NCBI GenBank assembly: GCA_031257015.1
Contig: JAIRPK010000016.1
Location: 1 to 64,000, forward strand
Origin: Tannerellaceae bacterium
Lineage (GTDB): Bacteria > Bacteroidota > Bacteroidia > Bacteroidales > Tannerellaceae
Reading direction: 5' to 3'
Length of the DNA: 64,000 bases
Part shown: positions 9,665 to 19,198 of the stretch, one piece after another
Numbering within the stretch: the stretch's first letter is position 1
Layout of the letters: the number at the start of each line of letters is the position of its first letter
The notes under the pieces: generated by a model
What the model was told of the DNA's origin: nothing
Databases searched by the model: none
Seen by the model: only the letters and a program-made list of their open reading frames with translations
Program-made: the position numbers and the translations under genes

Positions 9665-9930
9665 ATGGATAGCCCAAAAGGCAGACAAACAACAAAAAAT
9701 CCGCAATCAACACAGTCCACAGCTTTATCCAACAATCCCCGCCCACCGATCAGGCTGTCCCACGGCAAAGACCAACATCTCCCAATTGCCGGTCAAATTA
9801 ACATGCGGCATAGACCAACGCCCTCAGCCGCCCAGTCACATTAACCCACAAGGATAACCATGACGACATAAAGCCACAAAATGTTTTAACCCCAGGCCCG
9901 CCACCCCCATTTCCCCATCTTTCAAGCTCG
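9665..9930. other. Intergenic stretch without recognisable features
   Basis: C- and A-rich plus strand between the tRNA-Lys terminator and the 43-bp repeats. The open frames here have no start context, motif or codon pattern that would support a gene. Confidence 0.5.
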
Positions 9931-10201
9931 CCCACAAGGAGGGAAAACCTGATCCGGACTGAAAACATATCGTCCCACAAGGTGGGATACCATGATCCCA
10001 ACCAAAAACATACCGTCCCACAAGGTGGGATACCATGATCCCAACCAAAAACATATCGTCCCACAAGGTGGACTACCATGATCCGAACCGAAAACATACC
10101 GTCCCACAAGGTGGGCTATCATGATCCCAACCAAAAACATACCGTCCCACAAGGTGGACTACCATGATCTGAACCGAAAACATATCGTCCCACAAGGTGG
10201 G
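9931..10201. repeat. 43-bp tandem repeat, 7 hairpin cores (family shared with 32724-32996)
   Basis: The core CCCACAAGGTGGG (first copy CCCACAAGGAGGG; two copies end in GGTGGAC) recurs at 9931, 9974, 10017, 10060, 10103, 10146 and 10189, exactly 43 bp apart. Between the cores is an ATGATCC-plus-AAAACATA(C/T)CGT linker. The CCCAC/GTGGG arms can form a small hairpin. The block lies upstream of the aldo/keto reductase promoter. The same core and linker recur around 32.7-33.0 kb. Confidence 0.93.
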
Positions 10202-10254
10202 CTGGTCTTTTTCAGACTTAAAGCAACCTTTCCCCGCAAGTGTAACAAGGTGAA

Positions 10255-10284
10255 TTTGTTTGCGATGAAAAAAAACTACCTTTG
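10255..10284 (+). promoter_or_regulatory. Promoter for the aldo/keto reductase, long leader
   Basis: TTTG at 10255-10258, an 18-nt spacer, and TACCTTTG at 10277-10284. The implied transcript start near 10291 leaves a leader of about 150 nt before the start codon at 10440. Two 17-codon open frames (ATG at 10333 and at 10372) lie in it; neither is clearly translated. Confidence 0.65.
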
Positions 10285-10439
10285 CAACATACATCAATAA
10301 AGAGATCAGGGAATTTGACTTGTTTGAAGTTTATGCTTGAGGAAAAACCGACAATAACGTTAGCAATTGAATGTTTAGCCGAATGAGAAGACCGATGATT
10401 AAGCAGTTCCAGGAAATCCTATAAAAGACCACTTGTATT

Positions 10440-11339
10440 ATGATTAACATGAATAGACGAAAATTTATCAAGACCGGAGTTGCAGGCTTAGCCGGCATCA
10501 CGGTAGCAGGCGGAATAAGCGCTGCGGTTCATCTACCCGGTGAACCGGGCATAGACAAGGTGAAACTGGGTAATTCCGGGCTGACGGTTTCCCGCCTTGC
10601 GATGGGCACCGGCTCTGTCGGCGGCAACAAAGCATCCAACCAGACGCGACTTGGGATGGACAAGTTTGTAGAACTAGCCCGCCATGCGTACGATTGCGGT
10701 ATCCGATTCTATGATACGGCGGATTCCTACGGCTCGGTGCCCTATATTGGCGAGGCGATACAGTCGTTGCCGCGTGAGAACATCACGTGGCTCACCAAGA
10801 TATGGACATCTCCCGACGGTTCGCCGAATCTCCAACCTGTTGGGAATATACTGGACAGGCTTCGGAAAGAAGGGCAGACGGAGTATTTTGACGTCGTCCT
10901 GCTGCATTGCATGATGCAAGCCGGCTGGTCTAATGATCGCAAGCATTATATCGAGGGATTATCGCGGGCAAAAGAAGATGGAATTGTAAAGGCAGTCGGT
11001 GTTTCCTGCCATAGTTATGACGCACTTGTCGAGGCAGCAGAATCGCCCTGGGTGGATGTTATCATGGCACGCATCAATCCCTTCCAGTCCAAGATGGACG
11101 GCACACCTGAATCGATCAACGATGTGCTAGGCCTTGCCAGAAGGAATGGCAAAGGCATAATTGCAATGAAGGTGTTCGGCGAGGGGTTAAACGTGAAGGA
11201 CGATGAGCGCGAGCAGTCCTTCCGGTATTTAATAACCGAAGCGAACGTCCATTGCATGACTCTCGGCCTTGAGAACATGTTGCAAATGGACGACGCTGTT
11301 GAGAAAGTAAAGCGTATTGTGCAGACTGCACGGAAATAA
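10440..11339 (+). CDS. Exported aldo/keto reductase (Tat-type signal)
   Basis: 299-aa NAD(P)H-dependent oxidoreductase fold. The N-terminus reads MNRRKFIKTGVAGLAG, an RR-containing Tat-like signal, so export to the periplasm is likely. The mature part starts at about residue 38 (KVKLGNSGLTVSRLAMGTGSVG). It has the catalytic Asp/Tyr motif FYDTADSYGSVPYIGEAI and VVLLHC as the conserved His-containing strand. The substrate cannot be predicted. The start could be 10440 or the ATG at 10449 that begins MNRRKF; the latter gives the cleaner Tat signal. It is preceded by its own promoter and a long leader. Confidence 0.88.
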   Translation: MINMNRRKFIKTGVAGLAGITVAGGISAAVHLPGEPGIDKVKLGNSGLTVSRLAMGTGSVGGNKASNQTRLGMDKFVELARHAYDCGIRFYDTADSYGSVPYIGEAIQSLPRENITWLTKIWTSPDGSPNLQPVGNILDRLRKEGQTEYFDVVLLHCMMQAGWSNDRKHYIEGLSRAKEDGIVKAVGVSCHSYDALVEAAESPWVDVIMARINPFQSKMDGTPESINDVLGLARRNGKGIIAMKVFGEGLNVKDDEREQSFRYLITEANVHCMTLGLENMLQMDDAVEKVKRIVQTARK

Positions 11340-11351
11340 CATCTGTTAAAT

Positions 11352-11999
11352 TTATTTGTCAACATTAATAGCGGGAGGAATCGTATCGAGCCTCTCGCTA
11401 TTATATATTTTCCAGGCCTTGGCATGTTGCATATTATACATTCGCCTGCGATAAACCGAGCTGAACACATGTGCAAAGATAGAGGCGGCATCACCTGTCC
11501 ACAGCCGGATGGTTATAGTATAGGCATTCAGCTCCCCCGGCATATGTGAAGGAGCCATAGTCACTACCGTTCGTGGATCGCGAGGCCTGAGCGGAGCATC
11601 TTCCATGCTGATGTTGCTCAAGTCAAAGCCCGTCGCTTTGCGTTCTTCCTTCAGTGGAGGCAGCTTTACGAAAGTGAAAAAGTATTTGAAGTACAGATAA
11701 GGGTCCATGATGTCCGGATTCAGTTCGTTTGGGAATCGCGTGGTGTCAAAGGCGGCTATATTCTCGAACTGACTTTGAATCTGCAGTTGGATAGGATAAG
11801 AAAGCGGCTTGGCGATTGGTTCGCCGAGGTTGAGGAATGTGCCGGAGCGTATGGCCTTGATTGTTTCCTGGTTGAGACGTAGTTCCTCCTTGCCCGAAAG
11901 GACATTTCCAAGCCATGTTGAATCCTCTTTTGTCCATTGTGCATGAATGACTTCTGTGGTGAAGATGGCAACGGCGAATATGAATATCAACTTTTTCAT
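11352..11999 (-). CDS. Exported protein of unknown function (DUF4858-like)
   Basis: 215-aa protein with a signal peptide (residues 1-20, ending IHAQ). The mature start WTKEDSTWLGNVLSGKEELR and the run of short conserved blocks resemble the Bacteroidetes family DUF4858 as I remember it; this was not checked. No catalytic motif can be seen. It lies downstream of the GH20 gene on the same strand but is separated from it by a terminator, and it converges with the aldo/keto reductase 12 bp away. Confidence 0.7.
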   Translation of the reverse strand: MKKLIFIFAVAIFTTEVIHAQWTKEDSTWLGNVLSGKEELRLNQETIKAIRSGTFLNLGEPIAKPLSYPIQLQIQSQFENIAAFDTTRFPNELNPDIMDPYLYFKYFFTFVKLPPLKEERKATGFDLSNISMEDAPLRPRDPRTVVTMAPSHMPGELNAYTITIRLWTGDAASIFAHVFSSVYRRRMYNMQHAKAWKIYNSERLDTIPPAINVDK

Positions 12000-12082
12000 C
12001 CTTGCTAATGTTTAAAATTTATACGGGCGCAAGGTACAAAAAGGAAGGCTGTTGAGCATGTTAAATAAAATGAAGGCGATGT

Positions 12083-12128
12083 TAAAAAAATACCGGGCAA
12101 AGAACGGTTGTCAGTCGTTTTTGCCCGG
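12083..12128 (-). terminator. Intrinsic terminator after the GH20 gene
   Basis: On the minus strand the stem CCGGGCAAA / TTTGCCCGG (arms 12120-12128 and 12093-12101) is followed by TATTTTTTTAAC. It starts 19 bp after the GH20 stop. Confidence 0.85.
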
Positions 12129-12146
12129 CGCGATTATGATGCTTTT

Positions 12147-14483
12147 TTATTGTTGATATGCCAGCGCTTCAGGTTTTATAGGTGCAAAACGTTCGTCGCC
12201 CTCTTTCCTTATGGAGACACTTCCATCGCACCAATTTGATGGGCGTCCGCCGATAATGTGCCCCAGGAATACTACACGTATTTCATGATAGCCCTTGGCC
12301 AGAGCCATAGATTTGTCGTTCCGTGAATACCATTTCACCTCTCCTTTGTTATCAACAAGCAGCTTGCCGTCGATCCAGACCTCTTCGTTTTCACTGGAGA
12401 AATAATATACGCCGTCTTCAGGAATATCGACAAACCCTTCTGCAATGGCTGCATATTGTTTATAATTACGCATGGAATGACTGTACGGCTGAATGCCGGT
12501 AATGTTGCGCCATTTGTGCATTATGCTGTCCGTCCATTCTTGCACTTCGTCAAGCTGTGAGGACTCCTGAAATTCGCCGTAAGCAATCCTCATTCGTAAG
12601 CCTTGACCAGGCTGCGAAAGCGTTGCAGCAGTTGAGAGTGATTGTTTTTCCACAGTAATAGTGCGCGTAGGACTCATCTTTCCAGATGGGAGTATTGAGC
12701 GAATCTTGAGAACACCCGTTTCAGTAAACTCTATCGGCGATTCATAAACCATTGAGCGAGAGTTCGGCTCCGAGCCGTCGGTGGTATAAATCACCTTTAT
12801 GGGACGAGTGGTTTTAAATTCGAGCGAGGCCTTGTCTGTGAAGGCAACGAAGTTACACGAGCCGTAGGGCTGTTCAGGTTGAGGAATATGATAATTTATT
12901 CCGTGTCCGTCCAACCTGACAAGCGCATTGTTCAGCCTTCGCTCGAAATCGGGATAATCTTTCTTCTCCGGCATTGTCCATGCTATTTCAGAAAGAGCAA
13001 GTATCCGTGGATAGCCGCGATATTCAAGTATGTCGGTCGTATATAAGTATTCGCCCCAGAGATTGCTTTGCACGCCCTTAACATGATGCGCCATGCCGAC
13101 GGAGAGAAGCGTATCGGGTATGGGATTATATTTATAGACATTCTCCAGCGTATTATATCCACCGATAGCAACCGGCTCGATTTTAGGATCGCCCTGGAAC
13201 TGGTCGATATACATACCGACGGTGCCGCCCGGCGTCATGATGACGTCATGATCCTGAAAAGCTGCGGCGATTCCTCCCGCTTCTCCTCTCCAGGACATAA
13301 CTGTTGCGGTTGGCGCCAAACCACCTTCGAGGATTTCGTCCCAGCCGATAATTTTCTTGCCATAATCGGCAAGGAATTTCTCCATTCTTTGTATGAACCA
13401 ACTTTGGAGGAGCTGCTCTGCTGATATATGTTCGGTTGATTTAAATCCTAATTCCTTTATACGTTTCTGGCAATTGGAACAAGCATACCAGCTTTCCTTC
13501 GGACATTCATCGCCGCCAATATGGAAATATTCGGACGGGAACAATTCGACTACTTCCTTGAACACATTCTCCAAAAACTCAAACGTACTCTCTTTACCGG
13601 CACAAAGGACGACATCCTCAACTCCCCATACAAGGCGGGGAGTTGTCTGCTCGCCCGTGCATGATAGTTCCGGATATGCAGATATGGCAGCGAGTTCATG
13701 ACCTGGAAGTTCTATTTCAGGAATGATCGTAATATAGCGCTTGGCAGCGTATTCTACGATTTCGCGGATTTGCTCCTGCGTATAGAAACCTTCACTGTTA
13801 TTGCTCTTTGAACCTATTTCCGTCAGTCTGGGGTATTGCTTAATCTCGATACGCCAGCCTTGGTCATCCGTTAGATGCCAGTGCATCCTATTAATCTTAA
13901 AGAGAGCGAGGACGTCCAATTGCTTCTTTACGTTCTCCACCGGTATGAAATGCCTGCAAGGGTCAAGCATAACGCCACGATATGCAAACCGAGGCTCATC
14001 CTTTATCTTGACCGCAGGAACAGACCAGGCTATTCCATTCAGCGTTCGCGGGTTTTCAATTTCAGCGGGCATCAATTGCAGGAATGTTTGCATACCGTAG
14101 AACAAGCCTTGCGCCCTTTGAGCTTTAATGGTGACGTTGCGCGGATCAACATCGAGAGTATAACCTTCGTCGTTAACACTCTGAGATGCGTCGATGATGA
14201 GAGAGATGGAGTTGGCATCGGTGGCGTTATCAACGATACCTAACGTATAACCGGTGGATTTTCTCAACTTTTCGACAAAGAAGTCAGCAACAGTGCGGGC
14301 TTCGGGAGTAGAGGCAACAAAGACGGTCTTATGCGTCAGAAGAAAAGTCCCTTCTTGCTGCTCAAGGCTCAGTGGAGCGGGGATGATGTTTATTCCCTGA
14401 TTGTACGATTTCAATTCAGTGGTTCCGCATGATGCAAACAGTATTAGCGCAGCGGAAGCGCAAGTGATAAATAATTTTCTCAT
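12147..14483 (-). CDS. Beta-N-acetylhexosaminidase, GH20, lipoprotein
   Basis: 778-aa enzyme that removes terminal GlcNAc/GalNAc from glycoconjugates. The N-terminal lipobox (ALILFASC at about residues 12-19) makes it an SPII lipoprotein, so it is membrane-anchored outside the cytoplasm. Domain order: GH20 N-terminal domain about 30-155; catalytic barrel about 160-500 with the Asp-Glu catalytic pair at D325-E326 in HIGGDECPKESW; chitobiase-type C-terminal domain about 545-610; PA14-like module about 630-765 (GVYYFSSENEEVWIDG). It follows a lipase-like lipoprotein gene by 9 bp, so they are co-transcribed. In oral or gut Bacteroidales such enzymes attack host glycans. Confidence 0.93.
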   Translation of the reverse strand: MRKLFITCASAALILFASCGTTELKSYNQGINIIPAPLSLEQQEGTFLLTHKTVFVASTPEARTVADFFVEKLRKSTGYTLGIVDNATDANSISLIIDASQSVNDEGYTLDVDPRNVTIKAQRAQGLFYGMQTFLQLMPAEIENPRTLNGIAWSVPAVKIKDEPRFAYRGVMLDPCRHFIPVENVKKQLDVLALFKINRMHWHLTDDQGWRIEIKQYPRLTEIGSKSNNSEGFYTQEQIREIVEYAAKRYITIIPEIELPGHELAAISAYPELSCTGEQTTPRLVWGVEDVVLCAGKESTFEFLENVFKEVVELFPSEYFHIGGDECPKESWYACSNCQKRIKELGFKSTEHISAEQLLQSWFIQRMEKFLADYGKKIIGWDEILEGGLAPTATVMSWRGEAGGIAAAFQDHDVIMTPGGTVGMYIDQFQGDPKIEPVAIGGYNTLENVYKYNPIPDTLLSVGMAHHVKGVQSNLWGEYLYTTDILEYRGYPRILALSEIAWTMPEKKDYPDFERRLNNALVRLDGHGINYHIPQPEQPYGSCNFVAFTDKASLEFKTTRPIKVIYTTDGSEPNSRSMVYESPIEFTETGVLKIRSILPSGKMSPTRTITVEKQSLSTAATLSQPGQGLRMRIAYGEFQESSQLDEVQEWTDSIMHKWRNITGIQPYSHSMRNYKQYAAIAEGFVDIPEDGVYYFSSENEEVWIDGKLLVDNKGEVKWYSRNDKSMALAKGYHEIRVVFLGHIIGGRPSNWCDGSVSIRKEGDERFAPIKPEALAYQQ

Positions 14484-14492
14484 TGATTATAT

Positions 14493-15665
14493 CTAGTTTA
14501 TTTGACTAACTACATCTATTACATACAAAGCAACAGCGCCTCCATGATCTGCTCCGGGAATGGGAAACAAGTCAACCTTGCAGCCCTTGGCCTTGAATGA
14601 ATCGTAAGCATGTTGCGAACAGTAGAACGGTACAGTCGTATCTTTAGTTCCATGAAGCAGGCGAATGGGAGCTTTGGGTGTCCAGTCTGTCAGGCTATTC
14701 TTCACAAGAGAGGAGCGCAGTTTTGCTATCTCTGGATTTGTTGTCTCATCGCTAAAAAAAGAACTATTGAGAAAGTCACTACCAAGAAAGGAGTTGATCT
14801 CCGAAAGCGTATACTTTTTACTTATAATCCACTCATGATAATTAGACAACAGCGGCTCGTTAAAGAGCTTGCCAAAATCAAGTCCCAGCTTGTCACCGTA
14901 ATTTAACCCTATAATTGCCATCGGGATGAAGGCCGTTTGCGACAATTTCCTTGTCTCAACATCGTCAAAAAGGGCGAGCAAATCGTAAGGGCCTCCTCCA
15001 GCTATAACCTTCTTAATATGCACACTGTCCGCATGGTTCGCCTCCACTGTTTTTTGAACGGCCAAGGCCGACGCGCCTCCTTGTGAATAACCCGTAACAT
15101 AAATCTCATCAGGCAACCTCTTGCCAAGCATCTTCATATATTCCTTTGCTGCAAAAAACATGTCGATAGAAGCCTGCGCCGTACTACCCACATGTAAATA
15201 AGTATGCGGCAATGCACTCGTTGTCCCATAGCCAATGTAATCCGTAACAATGACCAGACTACCAAGAGACGACAAGATGGACTCAATCACAAACTTGGCT
15301 TCCGAAGGAGCCTCGCGAGAAGAACCCACCGTGGCATGTTCCGCCAGGACAACATTATCAATCTCTCCCTGCGCAGGATAAGAGACAATGCCCGATGCAA
15401 GCGTGCGTTTCCCCTCTGGATCGAGTGTATAATAATGCAGGACATCCACCCGAATGTCTGCTAACCGTCCAGACAAAGCAGAACTAAGCTTGGCATATCC
15501 CTCGCCCAACGTCTGGACAAGAATCTCGTTTGCAGGATAAACAACCGAATCCACAATCGATTCAAAGAACGACGGTTGCTCCTCAACAATCGGCTTGTTA
15601 GCCTCTGTACATGCTACAAGCCATAAACTTAGCAGCTGGATAAACAAATGTTCGATTTTCTTCAT
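14493..15665 (-). CDS. Alpha/beta-hydrolase lipoprotein (secretory lipase/esterase-like)
   Basis: 390-aa SPII lipoprotein (lipobox region SLWLVAC at residues 13-19). It has an alpha/beta-hydrolase fold with the nucleophile elbow GYSQGGASAL, Ser about residue 194, an upstream oxyanion-type segment (VIVTDYIGYGTT), and a late ADHGGAVALY segment that supplies the catalytic His; the Asp is probably in LLHGTKDTTVPFY. The pattern resembles secretory lipases and acyl peptidases, so the substrate is uncertain. It forms a two-gene unit with the GH20 gene, and a TATCTTTG -7 box lies 22 bp upstream of the start. Confidence 0.82.
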   Translation of the reverse strand: MKKIEHLFIQLLSLWLVACTEANKPIVEEQPSFFESIVDSVVYPANEILVQTLGEGYAKLSSALSGRLADIRVDVLHYYTLDPEGKRTLASGIVSYPAQGEIDNVVLAEHATVGSSREAPSEAKFVIESILSSLGSLVIVTDYIGYGTTSALPHTYLHVGSTAQASIDMFFAAKEYMKMLGKRLPDEIYVTGYSQGGASALAVQKTVEANHADSVHIKKVIAGGGPYDLLALFDDVETRKLSQTAFIPMAIIGLNYGDKLGLDFGKLFNEPLLSNYHEWIISKKYTLSEINSFLGSDFLNSSFFSDETTNPEIAKLRSSLVKNSLTDWTPKAPIRLLHGTKDTTVPFYCSQHAYDSFKAKGCKVDLFPIPGADHGGAVALYVIDVVSQIN

Positions 15666-15686
15666 TTTATCATTACTTTATTGAAA

Positions 15687-15694
15687 CAAAGATA
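15687..15694 (-). promoter_or_regulatory. -7 promoter element for the lipase-GH20 unit
   Basis: Minus-strand TATCTTTG fits TAnnTTTG. The -33 element is not evident at 19 bp. Confidence 0.5.
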
Positions 15695-15828
15695 AGGAGT
15701 TCCGCAAAAAACGGAAGGAAAACGTGCAGAAGACAATGTTGCTATTTTTTTTATGTTATAAATCCTCAGATACTATTAAATGTTTCACGAGAAAAGTTAA
15801 TGCCTCCATCGAAATAGTCCTGAAAAAA

Positions 15829-16509
15829 TCATTCGTTTACAACGTCGGTGAGGAGACCGTTTTCACATTTTACAACCCTTGCAGGATAGCGATGCACCAT
15901 ATTATAATTGTGTGTGGCCATAATAACGGCAGTGCCCTGCCGACAAATATCGTGAAGAAGTTGAACAATTTGTGCGCTTGTTTCTGGATCAAGGTTGCCA
16001 GTGGGTTCATCTGCAAGGATGAGGCGAGGATGATTAAGTAAAGCGCGGGCAATGACAATGCGTTGTTGTTCGCCTCCTGAAAGTTCATGCGGCATTTTGT
16101 ATCCTTTTTTTTGCATTCCGACTTGGAAAAGAACTTCGCCTATGCGAGTACGGATTAGTTTTTGAGATTTCCAGCCTGTTGCGAGTAATACAAATTCGAG
16201 ATTTTTGTCAATTGTTCGATCTGTAAGAAGTTGAAAGTCCTGGAATACGATACCGAGTTTGCGACGGAGATAAGGAATTTCCGCAGGCTTCATCCTCATA
16301 AGGTCGTATTCCATTAATCGTGCGCGACCACTATTAATGCGTACTTCTCTATATAGAGATTTAAGAAGGCTACTTTTGCCTGCCCCCACTTTACCTATTA
16401 CGTAAAGAAATTCACCGTCTTTGAGAAAGAGAGAAGTTTCATGCAAAATGGTATTTTCATCACGACGAATAGTGATATTACTAAGTCGCAGTAAATATTC
16501 GTGGTTCAT
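15829..16509 (-). CDS. ftsE: Cell-division ABC ATPase FtsE
   Basis: 226-aa ATPase that with FtsX regulates peptidoglycan hydrolases at the division site. Walker A is GKVGAGKSSLL (residues 39-49), the signature is ELSGGEQQRIVIARALL, Walker B is LILADEPTGNLD, and the switch His is in MATHNYNMV. Length and motif spacing fit FtsE better than a generic LolD-type ATPase. It is the last gene of the histidine operon, 6 bp after hisIE. No ftsX is in the window, so the pair is split here. Confidence 0.88.
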   Translation of the reverse strand: MNHEYLLRLSNITIRRDENTILHETSLFLKDGEFLYVIGKVGAGKSSLLKSLYREVRINSGRARLMEYDLMRMKPAEIPYLRRKLGIVFQDFQLLTDRTIDKNLEFVLLATGWKSQKLIRTRIGEVLFQVGMQKKGYKMPHELSGGEQQRIVIARALLNHPRLILADEPTGNLDPETSAQIVQLLHDICRQGTAVIMATHNYNMVHRYPARVVKCENGLLTDVVNE

Positions 16510-16515
16510 TGCGAA

Positions 16516-17115
16516 TTATGCTTTGTGTCTTTTTTGCAATTCACCAATGAGATCTTCTACGCACATATCTTTTTCTACAAGGAGGACAAGTAGGTGGAAG
16601 ACGAGATCCGACGCTTCACAAACGAGTGCTTGACGCGTACCGTTGGTTGCTTCTATTACTGTTTCAACAGCCTCTTCGCCGACTTTTTGTGCTATTCTGT
16701 TGATTCCTTTGTTGAAAAGGAAAGTTGTATAAGAATCAGGGGGCATTTGCACTTTTCTTTGTTGGATAAAGTTTTGAAGATATTTAAGGAAATGGAGGTC
16801 AGCATCGTTTTTTTCGCCGAAGCAGGTATCGCTGCCGGAATGACAGACAGGACCGTTAGGATTAGCTTTAATAAGTAGAGTATCATTATCACAATCGAGG
16901 CGTATTTCTACAACTTCAAGTGTATTTCCGCTTGTTTCACCTTTCATCCAAAGGCGTTTTTTTGTGCGACTGAAGAATGTCACCTGTCGTTTTTCTTCAG
17001 TCTGTCTGAGAGCTTCTTTGTTCATAAAACCAAGCATAAGAACTTTACCTGTTACGTTATCTTGCACGATAGCTGGAACAAGACCTCCCATTTTATCGAA
17101 ATCTATATTTATCAT
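16516..17115 (-). CDS. hisIE: Bifunctional phosphoribosyl-AMP cyclohydrolase / phosphoribosyl-ATP diphosphatase
   Basis: 199-aa enzyme for steps 2 and 3 of histidine synthesis. The N-terminal HisI half (about 1-105) has the metal-binding [10 protein letters not shown] and the zinc/catalytic Cys pair in [10 protein letters not shown]. The C-terminal HisE half (about 110-199) has the MazG-like [10 protein letters not shown] motif and the [10 protein letters not shown] helix. It overlaps the 3' end of hisF by 4 bp (translational coupling) and is followed by ftsE. Confidence 0.95.
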   Translation of the reverse strand: MINIDFDKMGGLVPAIVQDNVTGKVLMLGFMNKEALRQTEEKRQVTFFSRTKKRLWMKGETSGNTLEVVEIRLDCDNDTLLIKANPNGPVCHSGSDTCFGEKNDADLHFLKYLQNFIQQRKVQMPPDSYTTFLFNKGINRIAQKVGEEAVETVIEATNGTRQALVCEASDLVFHLLVLLVEKDMCVEDLIGELQKRHKA

Positions 17116-17867
17116 ATTCTTACATTTATATCTTCTTTTGTTAAATATTTTTTTAATTCTCCGATATTTATTTCGCCAAAATGAAAGACACTGGCTGCAA
17201 GGGCAGCATCAACGTTACCCAAGGCGAAAGCGTCACGAAAATGTTCTTTTCTTCCAGCACCTCCAGATGCAATAATGGGAATCTGGAGGAACGTGGCGAG
17301 GGAAGCAAGAGCGTCGTTAGCATAACCATCTTTTACACCATCGTGGGTCATACTGGTGAAAAGTATTTCTCCTGCTCCGCGGTTTTCCGCTTCCTTTGCC
17401 CAAGAGCAAAGCCGTTTACCAGCAGAAATACGGCCTCCATTCATATAGCAATACCAGTCGCCTCGTTCATAATTGGCGTCTATAGCGACAACACATACTT
17501 GGCAGCCAAAATTGCGGGCTATTTCTTCAATAAGTTTGGGGTTGCGGAGGGCAGCAGAATTGACAGAAACTTTGTCAGCTCCTGCGTTCAGGAGGTTATC
17601 AACATCTTTCAATTCGTTAATTCCTCCACCAACAGTAAACGGAATGTTAAGACGTGCGGCAACTTTTTTCACTAACTCCGTAAAAGTTTTACGCCCTTCA
17701 TGAGAGGCTACAATATCTAAATATACAAGTTCATCAGCACCTTCACTGCTGTAATATGCACCGAGTTCAACAGGGTCACCAGCTTCGCGAAAATTAATAA
17801 AGTTAACGCCTTTAACGGTTGTTCCATCTTTTACATCTAAGCAGGGGATGATTCTTTTAGCGAGCAT
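17112..17867 (-). CDS. hisF: Imidazole glycerol phosphate synthase, cyclase subunit
   Basis: 251-aa (beta/alpha)8 barrel that, with HisH, turns PRFAR and ammonia into imidazole glycerol phosphate and AICAR. The N-terminal catalytic Asp is in [11 protein letters not shown] (D11), the second catalytic Asp in VVAIDANYE, and the phosphate-binding loops are TVGGGI and ASGGAG. Length is normal. It lies 11 bp after hisA and overlaps hisIE by 4 bp. Confidence 0.97.
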   Translation of the reverse strand: MLAKRIIPCLDVKDGTTVKGVNFINFREAGDPVELGAYYSSEGADELVYLDIVASHEGRKTFTELVKKVAARLNIPFTVGGGINELKDVDNLLNAGADKVSVNSAALRNPKLIEEIARNFGCQVCVVAIDANYERGDWYCYMNGGRISAGKRLCSWAKEAENRGAGEILFTSMTHDGVKDGYANDALASLATFLQIPIIASGGAGRKEHFRDAFALGNVDAALAASVFHFGEINIGELKKYLTKEDINVRI

Positions 17868-17878
17868 TATGACTTATT

Positions 17879-18598
17879 TTATATAAAACGAGTTAATTCC
17901 TTTAACTTAATTCGACCTTCGTACAAGGCTTTGCCAAAGATTACACCTTGTACGCCTGCTTCTGCCAGCACTTCTATGTCAGCGATACAACCAACTCCCC
18001 CGCTAGCAATGAGATAAATATGTGGGAAAGCACGAAGTATTTTTTTATACATGTTTATAGCTGGCCCATTCATCATGCCATCACTTGCAATGTCGGTGCT
18101 AATTACTTTGTCAAGACCTTTATCCAACCAATGTTTAACGAAGGGAATGAGTCCAAGCGACGTTGTTTCCTCCCATCCACTTACAGCTATTTTGTCGTTT
18201 CTAACATCCGCACCGAGAATTATTCTTTCACTACCGAAGCGGGATAACCAAGAGATGAAAAGTTCAGGAGCTTTTACCGCAACGCTGCCTCCAGTTATCA
18301 TTTGCGCACCATTTTCAAAAGCAATTTCAACATCCATATCGCTCTTCAAACCTCCACCAAAGTCAATTATTAAAGAGGTTCTAGAGGCAAGTTTTTCCAA
18401 TATGCGGTAGTTAATAATGTGCCCTGTACGCGCTCCGTCAAGATCAACAACATGCAGGCGGCGGATGCCACAGTCTTCCAATTGCTTTGCAACTTCAAGA
18501 GGAACTTCGTTATAAATTTTCTTCATATCGTAATCGCCGCGAGTGAGACGTACACACTTGCCCTCTATTATATCTATTGCAGGAATAATCTCTATCAT
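17879..18598 (-). CDS. hisA: Phosphoribosylformimino-5-aminoimidazole carboxamide ribotide isomerase
   Basis: 239-aa (beta/alpha)8 isomerase acting just before HisHF. It opens MIEIIPAIDIIEGKCVRL (catalytic Asp at residue 9), has the second Asp in LGADVRNDKIAVSGW, and phosphate loops at FGGGLKS and ASGGVG. Its start overlaps the hisH stop by 4 bp. Confidence 0.97.
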   Translation of the reverse strand: MIEIIPAIDIIEGKCVRLTRGDYDMKKIYNEVPLEVAKQLEDCGIRRLHVVDLDGARTGHIINYRILEKLASRTSLIIDFGGGLKSDMDVEIAFENGAQMITGGSVAVKAPELFISWLSRFGSERIILGADVRNDKIAVSGWEETTSLGLIPFVKHWLDKGLDKVISTDIASDGMMNGPAINMYKKILRAFPHIYLIASGGVGCIADIEVLAEAGVQGVIFGKALYEGRIKLKELTRFI

Positions 18599-19185
18599 CT
18601 GTCGAGAAAGTTATGTAATATAGCCTCTCCAACATCCCCGCTTTTTTCAGGATGAAACTGTACAGCATAAAAATTATCCTTATACAAGGCCGCGCTAAAC
18701 GAATGTATATATTCAGATACAGCCGCCGTATATTCATTCAAGGGGACATAATAACTATGAACGAAATAAACAAATTTCCCTTCAAGCGAAGCGTCAAACA
18801 ACCCATCTTTCACATTAAGCAAATTGTTCCAACCGATATGAGGAACCTTATCAGCATGTCTTTCCGGAATAAATCTCTTAACTTCCGCATCAAATATACG
18901 CAAACACTCAACATCACCCTCCTCCGAACGGCTACACAAGAGCTGCATTCCCAAACATATTCCAAGTACTGGCTGCTTCAACGAGCGGATAACTTCATCC
19001 AAACCCGTCTGTCTCAAATGCTCCATAGTTGTTCCAGCCTCCCCTACGCCGGGAAAAATAACGCGGTCTGCTTTCGACAAAACTTCCGCATCAGCCGTGA
19101 CAACAGGAGTTATTCCCAACCGTTGCAGCGCATAATAAACTGAATATATATTACCTGCATTATATTTAACAATTGCGACTTCCAT
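18595..19185 (-). CDS. hisH: Imidazole glycerol phosphate synthase, glutaminase subunit
   Basis: 196-aa class I glutamine amidotransferase that supplies ammonia to HisF. The nucleophile Cys is in LGICLGMQLL, and the catalytic His-x-Glu is in VQFHPEKSG. The frame is open further upstream, but the ATG at 19185 gives MEVAIVKYNAGN, the normal N-terminus, so I place the start there. It begins 13 bp after the yitT stop and overlaps hisA by 4 bp. Confidence 0.95.
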   Translation of the reverse strand: MEVAIVKYNAGNIYSVYYALQRLGITPVVTADAEVLSKADRVIFPGVGEAGTTMEHLRQTGLDEVIRSLKQPVLGICLGMQLLCSRSEEGDVECLRIFDAEVKRFIPERHADKVPHIGWNNLLNVKDGLFDASLEGKFVYFVHSYYVPLNEYTAAVSEYIHSFSAALYKDNFYAVQFHPEKSGDVGEAILHNFLDR

Positions 19186-19198
19186 AATATTTCCTTGA

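Noticed and set aside
9798..10297. Several overlapping minus-strand frames in the 43-bp repeat block
   Set aside because: They are produced by the repeat in three phases (43 is not a multiple of 3) and have no start context.
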